A stretch of 64,000 bases of DNA, from NCBI GenBank assembly GCA_028065725.1, contig JAPTVL010000442.1, positions 99,897 through 163,896 of the forward strand, in the 5' to 3' direction. The DNA comes from Betaproteobacteria bacterium (GTDB taxonomy: Bacteria > Pseudomonadota > Gammaproteobacteria > Burkholderiales > Rhodocyclaceae). The notes under the pieces were generated by a model that did not search any database, was not told where the DNA came from, and saw nothing but the letters and a program-made list of their open reading frames with translations. Made by a program: the position numbers and the translations under genes. Within the stretch, counting starts at the first letter, position 1. Each line of letters opens with the position of its first letter. Shown here in pieces: positions 33,266 through 41,747 of this stretch.

Positions 33266-33382
33266 TCACCCCGCCAGCGGCAGGATCAGCGCGCCGAGGG
33301 CGCACAGGGTCGTGGTGACGATGAACACCGCGACATCGGCGGGATCGGGGTGCGGCGCGGGGTCTTCCTGGAAAGGCGACAT
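33266..33382 (-). CDS. 38-aa single-pass membrane peptide
   Basis: Reading the minus strand from the ATG at 33382 gives MSPFQEDPAPHPDPADVAVF followed by IVTTTLCALGALILPLAG and a stop. An AAGGAG box lies 9 bases upstream of the ATG. The N-terminal half is acidic and proline-rich, and the rest is one hydrophobic segment. It stands alone between res and rmuC on the same strand. Function unknown; the good ribosome site and clean topology are the only support. Confidence 0.55.
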   Translation of the reverse strand: MSPFQEDPAPHPDPADVAVFIVTTTLCALGALILPLAG

Positions 33383-33428
33383 GGTCTGGGCTCCTTGATG
33401 ACGGAGACCAGTCTGCCACCCCAAAGGC

Positions 33429-34781
33429 TCATGGCGTGAGCCTCTGCTCCGGCGGCAGCAATTCGGGCGCCTGCGGCTCGCGCGGCAGGGTCTCGACCGG
33501 ATTCAGGTCGCGGATGTCCTTGTCCTCGCTGGCCACCTTGAGCTCGCGGAACTTGCGCGCCGAGACCAGCACGCGCTTTTCCATCGAGGCCACCGAGTCG
33601 TTGTAGGCGCCGACCGCTTCGCCGAGGTTCCTGCCGACGCGGCCCCAGTGCTCGGCCACGGTGGCGATGCGGTCGTAGAGCTCGCGCCCGAGCACGCTGA
33701 TGCGCTCGGCGTTCTCGGTCAGCGCCTGCTGCGTCCAGCCGTAGGCCACGGCGCGCAACAGGGCGATCAGCGTGGTCGGCGTGGCGAGGATCACCCGCGC
33801 GTCGACGCCGGCCTCGATCAGCGAAGGATCGGCTTCCAGCGCCGCCGAGTAGAACATTTCGCCGGGCAAAAACAGCACCACGAAATCCGGCGAAGGCTGG
33901 AATTGCTCCCAGTAGGCTTTCTGTCCGAGCTTCCTGAGGTGGTCGCGTACCTGCCGCGCATGGTCGGCCAGCTTGCGCTTCTTTTCTTCCTCGTCGGGCG
34001 CTTCGAGCGCTTCGAGGTAAGCCGCCAGCGGCGCCTTGGCATCGACCACGATGTTCTTGCCGCCGGGCAGCTTGACGATCATGTCCGGCCGCAGGCGGCC
34101 GTCTTCGGTATTGGTGCTGGCCTGTTCGATGAAGTCGCAGTGATCGAGCATGCCGGCCATCTCGACCACGCGCTTCAATTGCAGTTCGCCCCAGCGTCCG
34201 CGCGTCTGCGGTGCGCGCAGGGCCTTGACCAGGTTGCCGGTTTCCTCGCGCAGCGCGCCCTGGGCCTCGGCCATGGCGCGCACCTGTTCGGACAGTGTGG
34301 CGTAGGCGTCGATGCGCGCCTTCTCGATGCCCTGGATCTGCTGCTCGAACTTTTCCAGCGAGGTCTTCACCGGCGTCACCAGTTCGCCGATGGCCAGCTG
34401 GCGTCTATCGAGGTCGGTCTTCGCCGCGGCCAGCGCCGCGCCCTGCTGTGCCTCCAGGGTGGCGCGGGCGAGTTCGAGGAAGGACTGGTTGTTCTTCGCC
34501 AGCGCGTCGGCGGAAATCACCTTGAAGGCATCGGCGAAGCTGTCGCGCGCGGCCTCCAGCGTGGCATGGCGCTCGGCGAACAGCGCGTGGTCCCTTTCCC
34601 GCTCGGCCTGCAGCGTGGCGCAGCGTATCGCCAGCGCCGACTCCTGGGTGCGCAAGGCCTCCAGTTCGCCTTCGCGCCGCGCCAGTTCCCCCTGGGCTTC
34701 GCGCACGCGCTGGGCATAGACGAAAGCCACCATGCCGCCGCCCAGCAGCAGGCCCACCAGAAGTGCAATGCTCATTTCCAT
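33429..34781 (-). CDS. rmuC: DNA recombination protein RmuC, 450 aa
   Basis: RmuC proteins limit inversions at short inverted repeats and carry a PD-(D/E)XK-like core. Here a single N-terminal membrane segment ([20 protein letters not shown]) is followed by a long coiled coil (about 25-150), then [20 protein letters not shown] (about 195-214), then [20 protein letters not shown] (about 240-260), which includes the catalytic D...K. The C-terminal half matches the family. Length normal. Start at MEMS or at the following MSIA is possible. A dispersed repeat (34621) falls in the coiled coil as ESALAIR. Confidence 0.92.
   Translation of the reverse strand: MEMSIALLVGLLLGGGMVAFVYAQRVREAQGELARREGELEALRTQESALAIRCATLQAERERDHALFAERHATLEAARDSFADAFKVISADALAKNNQSFLELARATLEAQQGAALAAAKTDLDRRQLAIGELVTPVKTSLEKFEQQIQGIEKARIDAYATLSEQVRAMAEAQGALREETGNLVKALRAPQTRGRWGELQLKRVVEMAGMLDHCDFIEQASTNTEDGRLRPDMIVKLPGGKNIVVDAKAPLAAYLEALEAPDEEEKKRKLADHARQVRDHLRKLGQKAYWEQFQPSPDFVVLFLPGEMFYSAALEADPSLIEAGVDARVILATPTTLIALLRAVAYGWTQQALTENAERISVLGRELYDRIATVAEHWGRVGRNLGEAVGAYNDSVASMEKRVLVSARKFRELKVASEDKDIRDLNPVETLPREPQAPELLPPEQRLTP
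34621..34641 (-). repeat. Dispersed 21-bp repeat, copy 12 (inside rmuC)
   Basis: On the minus strand GGAGTCGGCGCTGGCG followed by ATACGCTG, a slightly diverged 3' part; the gene reads ESALAIR. Confidence 0.7.
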
Positions 34782-34794
34782 GGCGGCAAGGGTA

Positions 34795-35173
<379 letters not shown>

Positions 35174-35181
<8 letters not shown>

Positions 35182-35875
35182 GGAAGACGACGAATTCGTC
35201 GAGCGCCGCGCGCTCGGTGCGCAGCGTGTTTTCGATTGCCGCCGGATCGGCCCAGCCCAGCGACATGCCGCACACCAGTTGTTCCTGCTCACCGAAGCCG
35301 AGCACCCCGGCGATGATGCGGTGGTAGTCGAGCCAGGCCACCTGCGGGCAGGTGTCGAGGCCGCGGGCACGCGCGGCGAGCATCACGCTTTGCACGAACA
35401 TGCCGTAATCAAGCCAGCTGCCCTGCTCCATGCGCCGGTCGATAGTGAAAATCAGCCCCACCGGGGCGCCGAAGAATTCGTAGTTGCGCCGCATCTGCGC
35501 CTTCATGCGCAGCTTGTCGCCCTTCTCGATGCCGAGCAGGCCGTAGAGGCCCCAGCCGATCTGGCGCCGGCGCGCGAGGTAGGGTTCGAAGAATTCGGCG
35601 GGATAGTAGTTGTACTCGGCGCTGTGGCCGCGCTCGTCGCTGTCGTAGGCGGCGCACACGCCATCGACCAGGCGCTGGCGCGCGGCGCCGGTCAGCACAT
35701 GCACGCGCCAGGGCTGCAGGTTGGTGCCGGAGGGCGCGCGACTGGCGATGGTCAGGATTTCGGCGAGCAGAGCGCGCGGTACCGCGCGCGGCAGGAAGGC
35801 GCGCACCGCATGGCGCCCGGCCATGACGGCATCGACCATCGCCGCCGCAGCGATCACCGGCTCGCCCACGGTCAC
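35174..35875 (-). CDS. Nitroreductase-family flavoprotein, 233 aa
   Basis: Flavin-dependent reductase fold. The FMN-binding signature near the N-terminus is ASRAPSGTNLQPWRVHVLTG (about 40-60), and the C-terminal FVVFHD end follows the family pattern with VCGMSLGWADP (about 205). The start used is a GTG at 35875 that overlaps the stop of the upstream maoC remnant (GTGA). An upstream open stretch exists but would read through that gene. Substrate unknown. It overlaps hslR by 8 bp. Confidence 0.85.
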
Positions 35876-36213
35876 GCCTGGCTGGCGACGGCTTCGCGCC
35901 TGGCGCGCGAGGTGACCATCGCCTCGCCATCGATCACCACCTTGCCGCCGACCGTGCACACCGTGTCGAGCACCACGCGGCATTTGCCGGCAATGACCTG
36001 TTTGACCGTGGCCTTGGCGCGCACCGTGTCGCCGGGGCGCACCGGGGCGCGAAAACGCAGCGACTGGCGGACGTAGATCACGCCGGGACCGGGCAGTCGA
36101 TTGCCGAGTACGGCCGAGATCAGGCTGGCAGAAAACATGCCGTGGGCGATGCGGCCGCCGAACTAGGTGCCGGCCGCGAGGTCTTCAACGTCATAACCGT
36201 TCTGCGGATTCAT
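35872..36213 (-). pseudogene. Broken MaoC/PhaJ-type enoyl-CoA hydratase gene
   Basis: The start (MNPQNGYDVEDLAAGT) is followed by an in-frame TAG at 36163-36165, and the next residues FGGRIAHGMFSASLISAVLG are from well inside the family. About 30-40 residues that should lie between, including the active-site Asp/His region, are missing. The C-terminal part (LPGPGVIYVRQSLRFRAPVR and PGDTVRAK) continues normally. The gene seems to have lost about 100 bp and gained a stop. A fragment from the ATG at 36138 could still be made but would lack catalytic residues. Confidence 0.82.
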
Positions 36214-36278
36214 GCGGGTTCCTTGCACTGAGCCGAATGCCGGCTGCGGATTTGAAGCCGGCGCGCACCGGAGGGAAA

Positions 36279-36659
36279 TCAGGTCGACGCCTGCAGCTGC
36301 GTCTTGAGCTGCAGCAGCAGGTCTTCGATCCGCGACGACAGCCTCAGGTAGGCCGCGATGTCCGGATCGTCCATCGACAGGATCTTGCCGTTGCGGATGC
36401 TGTCGGCGATATCCTTCGAACGGCGGTGGAATTCCTCGTGCACCGCCAGCAGTTCCCACGCCGCGGCGACCTGCGCCAGTTCGCCGGCGTTCGCCGCCAG
36501 CCAGATGCCGAGGCTGCACTGCGCGGCATCGCCGATCGGCGCGGTGTCGTAGTCCTTGCCCTGGACGCTGCCGAGCGCCAGGTGGAACTTCATTTTCCAG
36601 GCCCTGTGCATGGTCAGGGCATTGTCGAAATCGAAGCGCTGCATGGCCGCGTCCCGCAT
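36279..36659 (-). CDS. CZB (chemoreceptor zinc-binding) domain protein, 126 aa
   Basis: The zinc-binding pattern is clear: MHRAWKMKFHLALG (first His, about 17-30), AAQCSLGIWLAANAGEL (Cys about 46), and VHEEFHRRSKDIA (His pair, about 72-84). CZB domains usually sit on chemoreceptors or diguanylate cyclases and sense zinc or oxidants. Here the domain stands alone. Partner unknown. Confidence 0.87.
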   Translation of the reverse strand: MRDAAMQRFDFDNALTMHRAWKMKFHLALGSVQGKDYDTAPIGDAAQCSLGIWLAANAGELAQVAAAWELLAVHEEFHRRSKDIADSIRNGKILSMDDPDIAAYLRLSSRIEDLLLQLKTQLQAST

Positions 36660-36735
36660 TCAAGAAATGCGCATATTTTACTCCCGGCGGCGCCGGATAT
36701 CCGTATTGGATGGATTGCGGCGCATCAGCCGCCTG

Positions 36736-38778
36736 TCATCCGCCGAGCAGCCGCAGACCGCCGAAAATCAGCCGCACCGCACCGGCCAGCAGCAGGGCGA
36801 CGCCGACCGACAGCGCCACCGAGAACCAGGCATCGCGCCGGCCGACCGTGCGCAGCATGACGGCAAAGGTGGAGATGCAGGGAATGTAGAAGCTGAGGAA
36901 CACCAGCAGGGTGATCATCTGCAGCGGATCGAGCAGACGGCCGATGTCCTGGGTACCCAGCGCCTGGAAGATCATCAGCAGCGAGAGTTCCTTGCGCAGC
37001 ACGCCGAACAGCAGGGGCACGCCCAGCGCCGGCGGCAGGCCCAGCCACCAGACCGTGGCAGGCGCCAGCAGCGTATTGACCGCGACGTCGGCGCCAATAT
37101 GGTTGAGCAGCGCCAGCACCACGCTGCCGCCGACCAGCAGCGGCGTGACGATGGTCAGGATGTCGCTGGTGCGAGCCCAGGTTTCGGCCAGCAGCTCGCG
37201 CCAGGTCGGCAGCGCATAGGCGGGAATTTCCTGCACCTGGCCCGGGCCCAGCTCGCGCTTGCCGCGCGACAGCAGGCGGCCCATGACGGCGATCAGCACC
37301 AGGGTCAGGGCGAACATGCCGAACACGCCGGCCGCGCCGAGATACTTGCCAGCGATCGCGAGGATGATCGCGGAGCGCGCCGAACAGGGCACGAAGGTGA
37401 TCAGCACCGAGGCGATCACGCGTTCGCGGCCGCGGGTGGTCTTGGCCACGCCGGAGATCGCCGGCACGTTGCAGCCCAGCCCGAGCAGGAAGGGCACGGC
37501 GACGCCGCCGTGGAGGCCGATCTGGTGGAAACCGCGGTCCACGACGAAGGCAATGCGCTGCATCAACCCGGCCTGCTCCAGGCTCACCAGCAGCATCACC
37601 AGCGGAATCATGTAGGGCACCACGATGCCGGTGAGGCCGATCAGGCCGTCGAGCACCGCGCGCCCGACCACGCCGCCGGTCGCCTGCGGCTGCCAGTCGG
37701 CGAACGCGGCGGCGAGGCGCACCGTGGTCATGGCGTCGATCCAGCCGCTGATCTCGAATACCACGAACAGCACGGCGGCGAACACGGCAAGGCTGCCGAT
37801 CAGTCCCCACTGCGGATGCAGGAACAGTTCGTCGAGCCAGAAGCGCCAGCCGCGTTCCGCATCCGGCGCCCCCATGCGCTGCGCCGCCTCGACCAGGCTG
37901 GCGGCGCGATGGTGGCGATCGGCATGCAGTTCCTCCGCCAGCGGGCGCGGCAGCTGCGCCCCGGCCGCCTCGCGCAAGGCGCGCAATTCGGGCAGGCGCT
38001 GCGGAAAGTGCTGCGCCAGCTCGTCCTCGATGAAACCGTCGGCCGCCGCAAACTGCGTCAGCAGCATGGGATGCGGCAGGCGAAACGCGGCATGGATCTC
38101 GGGCCGGTTGAGCGCCGCCGACAGCGCCTGCAAACTGTCCGCGATATGTCGGCTGGGCGGCTGCGGCAGCGGACAGGCGGCTTCGCGCGCGGTATTCGCC
38201 ACGGTAGCGAACAACGCCACGAGCCCCTGCCCCATCAGCGCCACGGTCGGCACCACCGGCACGCCGAGCAGCTGCTCAAGGGCCTTGACGTTGAGGTAGA
38301 GGCCCTTCTTCGCCGCCTCGTCCATGCGGTTCAGCGCCAGCACGATGGGTCGGCCGAGCTGGGCAAGTTCCAGCGTCAGTTCGAGATGGCTTTGCAGGTT
38401 GCTGGCGTCGGCCACCTGGACGATCAGGTCGGGCGGCGCCAGCGGCGCCGGCGGGCCGGCGCCTTCGTGCGCCGAAACCGCGGGACGCTGGTCGCCCCAG
38501 AGCAGATACTTCAGCGCCGTCAGGTCGTCGCCGGCCAAGTGATGCAGGGAATGGATGCTCGGCAGATCAACCACGCTGGCCTCGTCGAAGCCGATCTGCA
38601 CGCTGCACTCGCGATAGACACGGTGCGTGCCGGCCAGTTCGCCGCGCTGCGGCGCCGTGCTCGACACGGCATCGAACAGCGTCGTCTTGCCGCCGCCGGG
38701 CAGGCCGACCAGCGCAATGCGCAAGCGCCGTTCGCCGCGGAACAGCGGCGTGCGCAGCGGGACCGCGACTGCCGTCAC
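36736..38778 (-). CDS. feoB: Divergent FeoB-like ferrous iron transport GTPase, 680 aa
   Basis: FeoB imports Fe2+ through the inner membrane. The N-terminal G domain has a P-loop (RIALVGLPGGGKTTLFDAVS, about 20-39) and NxMD as LALNRMDEA, but the G3 motif reads VVDLPSIHSLHHL instead of DLPGxYSL. The C-terminal part carries the Gate motifs: VPFLLGLGCNVPAI and FVPCSARSAI (about 395-425). It is shorter than most FeoB and no feoA is beside it. The GTG start overlaps the stop of the DUF294-CBS gene (GTGA), so it is coupled to that regulatory cluster. Iron specificity is by homology. Confidence 0.82.
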   Translation of the reverse strand: MTAVAVPLRTPLFRGERRLRIALVGLPGGGKTTLFDAVSSTAPQRGELAGTHRVYRECSVQIGFDEASVVDLPSIHSLHHLAGDDLTALKYLLWGDQRPAVSAHEGAGPPAPLAPPDLIVQVADASNLQSHLELTLELAQLGRPIVLALNRMDEAAKKGLYLNVKALEQLLGVPVVPTVALMGQGLVALFATVANTAREAACPLPQPPSRHIADSLQALSAALNRPEIHAAFRLPHPMLLTQFAAADGFIEDELAQHFPQRLPELRALREAAGAQLPRPLAEELHADRHHRAASLVEAAQRMGAPDAERGWRFWLDELFLHPQWGLIGSLAVFAAVLFVVFEISGWIDAMTTVRLAAAFADWQPQATGGVVGRAVLDGLIGLTGIVVPYMIPLVMLLVSLEQAGLMQRIAFVVDRGFHQIGLHGGVAVPFLLGLGCNVPAISGVAKTTRGRERVIASVLITFVPCSARSAIILAIAGKYLGAAGVFGMFALTLVLIAVMGRLLSRGKRELGPGQVQEIPAYALPTWRELLAETWARTSDILTIVTPLLVGGSVVLALLNHIGADVAVNTLLAPATVWWLGLPPALGVPLLFGVLRKELSLLMIFQALGTQDIGRLLDPLQMITLLVFLSFYIPCISTFAVMLRTVGRRDAWFSVALSVGVALLLAGAVRLIFGGLRLLGG

Positions 38779-40673
38779 AGCCGGTATTCGAGCTGCAGCC
38801 GCGACTGCAGGCGCTTGGACTGCTTGAAGGCCTCTTTCAGCACCTGCCGGTCCAGTTCGTTGAGCGAGTCCGGATCGACGCGGTTCTCGGCGCCCGGCGG
38901 GGTGCCGGCGCGCTGGTTGCGCAGGCGCAGCTGCTGGATGAAGAAGAAGGCTTCGATCACCGCGTTGATGTCGTCGCCGCCCAGCTTGCCCTGCGCCGCC
39001 GCCGCGCGCAGCCGCTCGACGGTGCTGCTGTGCGGGATGCCGTTGGCCAGCGCGATGATGCGCGCGGCGTCGACGAAGGGCCGCGCGCCGAAGGCCTTGA
39101 GATCGATCGTGTGCGGAAATTCGGCATGGCCGTCGAACACGAAGTCGCGGATCATGCCCAGCGGCGGCGTCGCCTTGACGGCGTTTTCGGCCATGAAGCG
39201 GAGGAACACCCTGGCGTTGCGCGTCATGTCCAGCAACCATTTGCGCAGCGACTTGGCCAGCGCGTCATTGCCGTACAGGGTGCGGAAATCGAAGAAGATC
39301 GTGGCATTGAGCAGGGCTTCCGGCTCGGGCGCCCGGATCCACTGCGTGAAGCGGGCCTGCCACTCGTCCTGGGTCAGGCACCAGAGCGGGTTGCCGGCCA
39401 TGATGTTGCCCTTGCACAGGGGGAAGCCGCAGCGTGCCAGGCCTTCGTTGACCTCGCGCGCAAAATCCAGAAAGCGCAGCTGCAATGCGTCGCGGTCGGC
39501 GAAGTCGGGGCAGACAAATATAATGCCATTGTCCTGATCGGTGCTGAAGGTCTGCTCGTCGCGCCCTTCCGAGCCGAACGCCAGCCAGGCCCAGTCGAGG
39601 CCGAACAAGTCGTGCCGCTGCAGACTGATCTCGATCACGCGGCGCGTCAGGCTGTCATTGAGGCCGGAGATGAACTGGGTCAGCTTTTCCGCGCTGACGC
39701 CCTGGTTCAGCATGTTGAGGCACAGCCGGCGCACGTCGGCGGCGGCCTGGGCCAGGTCCTCGATGGTGTTCGCCGCAGAGATCACCTTGCGCACGTTGCG
39801 CAGGCCGATGCGCTGCATGGCGAACAGGTCGCGCTCCGACACCACACCGGCCACCCTGTCCTCGCCATCGACGATCACCAGGTGGCGAATGCCGTGCGTG
39901 GCCATGGCCAGCATGGCGTCATAGGCCGTGGCGTGCGCGGAGATGGTCGCCACCGGACTGGTCATCACCTCCTCGACCGGCGCCGTGGCCGGATAGTCGG
40001 CGGCGACGACACGCCGTATTGCGTCCGACTGGGTGAAGATGCCCAATGGCCGGTTGTCAGCGTCGGCGATCACGACCGAGCCGACCTTGGCCTGAACCAT
40101 GGTGTCGATCGTCTGGCGAATCGGTGTCTGCGCCGTGACGCTGATCACGGTCGGCCGCAGGAAGGTCGACAGCTGGGAGTTGAGCGACTGCTGGTCGGCA
40201 TTGCGCTGGCCGAACTGGAGTTCGATCTGGTGCCGCGCCTGGTCGAGCAGGCCGGCCACGTGGTCGAGGACGAAACGGTTGAATTCGCAGCTGGAGAACA
40301 GCAGCTTGGAAAAGTCGGCGCTGGCGAGACGCCAGACCCTGACCGCATCCACCGCGCTATAGATGGCGATCGACGGCCGCTTGGCGGCCACTGCGGCGAG
40401 CGGGAAAGCCTGGCCCGGCCCGAGTTCATACAGCGGCTTGTCGAGCAGGCTGAGGTCACCGGCGAGGCGTGCCTGGACCCGGCCCGCGGCGATGATGAAC
40501 AGGTCGGGCGGCACTTCGCCCGGCGTCAGGATGAACTGGCCGCTGGCTATTTCCAGCGGTGTCAATTTGCCGGCCAGAGCGTTGAGGGCGAAGGCGCCCA
40601 TGTCCCGGAACGGCGGATGCTGGCGCAGGAAGGCGAGGAGTTCCTCGCGCGATTCGGATGTCGGTTGGTTCAT
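38775..40673 (-). CDS. cNMP-binding + CBS pair + DUF294 nucleotidyltransferase-like protein, 632 aa
   Basis: The order is a cyclic-nucleotide-binding-like domain (about 10-125), two CBS domains (TPIRQTIDTMVQAKVGSVVI, then VEEVMTSPVATISAHATAYD, about 165-290), then a nucleotidyltransferase core LAFGSEGRDEQTFSTDQDNG (about 365-384) and a helical DUF294 output domain. The GS...D.D pattern is that of GlnD-like transferases. The start ATG at 40673 is 4 bp after the stop of the second DUF294 gene. A dispersed repeat (40314) reads LASADFSKLL. Such genes accompany CrbS-type kinases and acs; their substrate is unknown. Confidence 0.87.
   Translation of the reverse strand: MNQPTSESREELLAFLRQHPPFRDMGAFALNALAGKLTPLEIASGQFILTPGEVPPDLFIIAAGRVQARLAGDLSLLDKPLYELGPGQAFPLAAVAAKRPSIAIYSAVDAVRVWRLASADFSKLLFSSCEFNRFVLDHVAGLLDQARHQIELQFGQRNADQQSLNSQLSTFLRPTVISVTAQTPIRQTIDTMVQAKVGSVVIADADNRPLGIFTQSDAIRRVVAADYPATAPVEEVMTSPVATISAHATAYDAMLAMATHGIRHLVIVDGEDRVAGVVSERDLFAMQRIGLRNVRKVISAANTIEDLAQAAADVRRLCLNMLNQGVSAEKLTQFISGLNDSLTRRVIEISLQRHDLFGLDWAWLAFGSEGRDEQTFSTDQDNGIIFVCPDFADRDALQLRFLDFAREVNEGLARCGFPLCKGNIMAGNPLWCLTQDEWQARFTQWIRAPEPEALLNATIFFDFRTLYGNDALAKSLRKWLLDMTRNARVFLRFMAENAVKATPPLGMIRDFVFDGHAEFPHTIDLKAFGARPFVDAARIIALANGIPHSSTVERLRAAAAQGKLGGDDINAVIEAFFFIQQLRLRNQRAGTPPGAENRVDPDSLNELDRQVLKEAFKQSKRLQSRLQLEYRL
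40314..40334 (+). repeat. Dispersed 21-bp repeat, copy 13 (inside DUF294-CBS gene)
   Basis: GTCGGCGCTGGCGAGACGCC preceded by GGAAAA; the gene reads RLASADF across it. Confidence 0.8.
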
Positions 40674-40677
40674 CGCT

Positions 40678-41745
40678 TCAGGTTTCAATGTGGAATCGGG
40701 TTTTCAGTGCTTGTTGCAGCGTACGCGCCTGGCGCAGGGCACCGAGCAGCACACGGCGATCGAATTCATTGAGCCGGTCCGGGTCGAGCTGGTTGCCCGG
40801 CGTGCCGCCGGCGAGCACCGCGGCTTGCGCCGCAAAGCGTATCCCCTGCAGGGCATGGAAGGCGTGCACCGCCGCTTCGGCATCGGCAGGGGTCATTATC
40901 CCCTCTGCCGCCATCGCACGCAGGCGCGGCGCGGTGGCGGCCTCGGCGCTGCCGGCGCCGAGCGCCAGGATGCGCGCGGCATCGACGAAGATGCGCGAAC
41001 CGAACTTCTTCAAGTCGATGGTACCGCCGGAATCAGCCTCGGTCACGAAATCGCGCAGGCGTCCCAGCGGCGGCGGCGCCGCCAGCGCATTGACCGTCAT
41101 CATGCGCAGGAAGATCTCGTTGCCGCGCGTCAGCTCCGCCAGGGAACGACGCAGGCCGGTCGCCAGTTCGGCATCGCCGGCCAGCGCCCGGAAGTCGAAG
41201 AAGATCGCGGCGTTAAGCAGGGCTTCGGGTTCGGGCGTGCGCACCCAGGCCGTAAAGCTTTCCAGCCACTCCGACTGCGACAGGCACCAGCGCGGATTGC
41301 CGGCCATGACTCCGCCGTCGCAGAGCGGGAAGCCGCAGGCGGCCAGCGCTTCGTTTGCCGCCCGGGCGAAGGGCAGGAACAGCTCGCGCAACCGCTGCGC
41401 CTCGTCGTCGTCGCTGGCGGAGAACACCAGCCCGTTGTCCTGGTCGGTGGCCAGGGTCTGCTCCAGGCGGCCTTCGGAACCGAGGCCGAGCCAGCACCAG
41501 CGCGCCGGCGGCAGGCGAAAGCGCTGCTGCAGCACGAGCAGCACACGTGCCGCGACCGCATCGTTGAGCCGCGACAGAACGCCGGTCACCAGGGCCGCGC
41601 CAGCATCGGCATGGTGCAACGCCACGGCCAGCTGCCGCGCCTCGGCGGCGCAGGCCGCCAGCGCCGCGACATCCGCGGCGCCTTCGATGCGCATGGCGCA
41701 AGCGGCAATGGCGGCGGACTGGGGCAGGATATCGCTGTGGCTCAT
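40678..41745 (-). CDS. DUF294 nucleotidyltransferase-like protein, short form, 355 aa
   Basis: This is the transferase and output part without cNMP or CBS domains. The core is LGLGSEGRLEQTLATDQDNG (about 96-115), followed by GFPLCDGGVMAGNPRWCLSQ, the same block as in the longer neighbour. A paralogous origin by duplication is likely. The ATG at 41745 is 2 bp after the exonuclease gene and 4 bp before the start of the long DUF294 gene, so all three probably share one transcript. Role unknown. Confidence 0.83.
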   Translation of the reverse strand: MSHSDILPQSAAIAACAMRIEGAADVAALAACAAEARQLAVALHHADAGAALVTGVLSRLNDAVAARVLLVLQQRFRLPPARWCWLGLGSEGRLEQTLATDQDNGLVFSASDDDEAQRLRELFLPFARAANEALAACGFPLCDGGVMAGNPRWCLSQSEWLESFTAWVRTPEPEALLNAAIFFDFRALAGDAELATGLRRSLAELTRGNEIFLRMMTVNALAAPPPLGRLRDFVTEADSGGTIDLKKFGSRIFVDAARILALGAGSAEAATAPRLRAMAAEGIMTPADAEAAVHAFHALQGIRFAAQAAVLAGGTPGNQLDPDRLNEFDRRVLLGALRQARTLQQALKTRFHIET

Positions 41746-41747
41746 GC

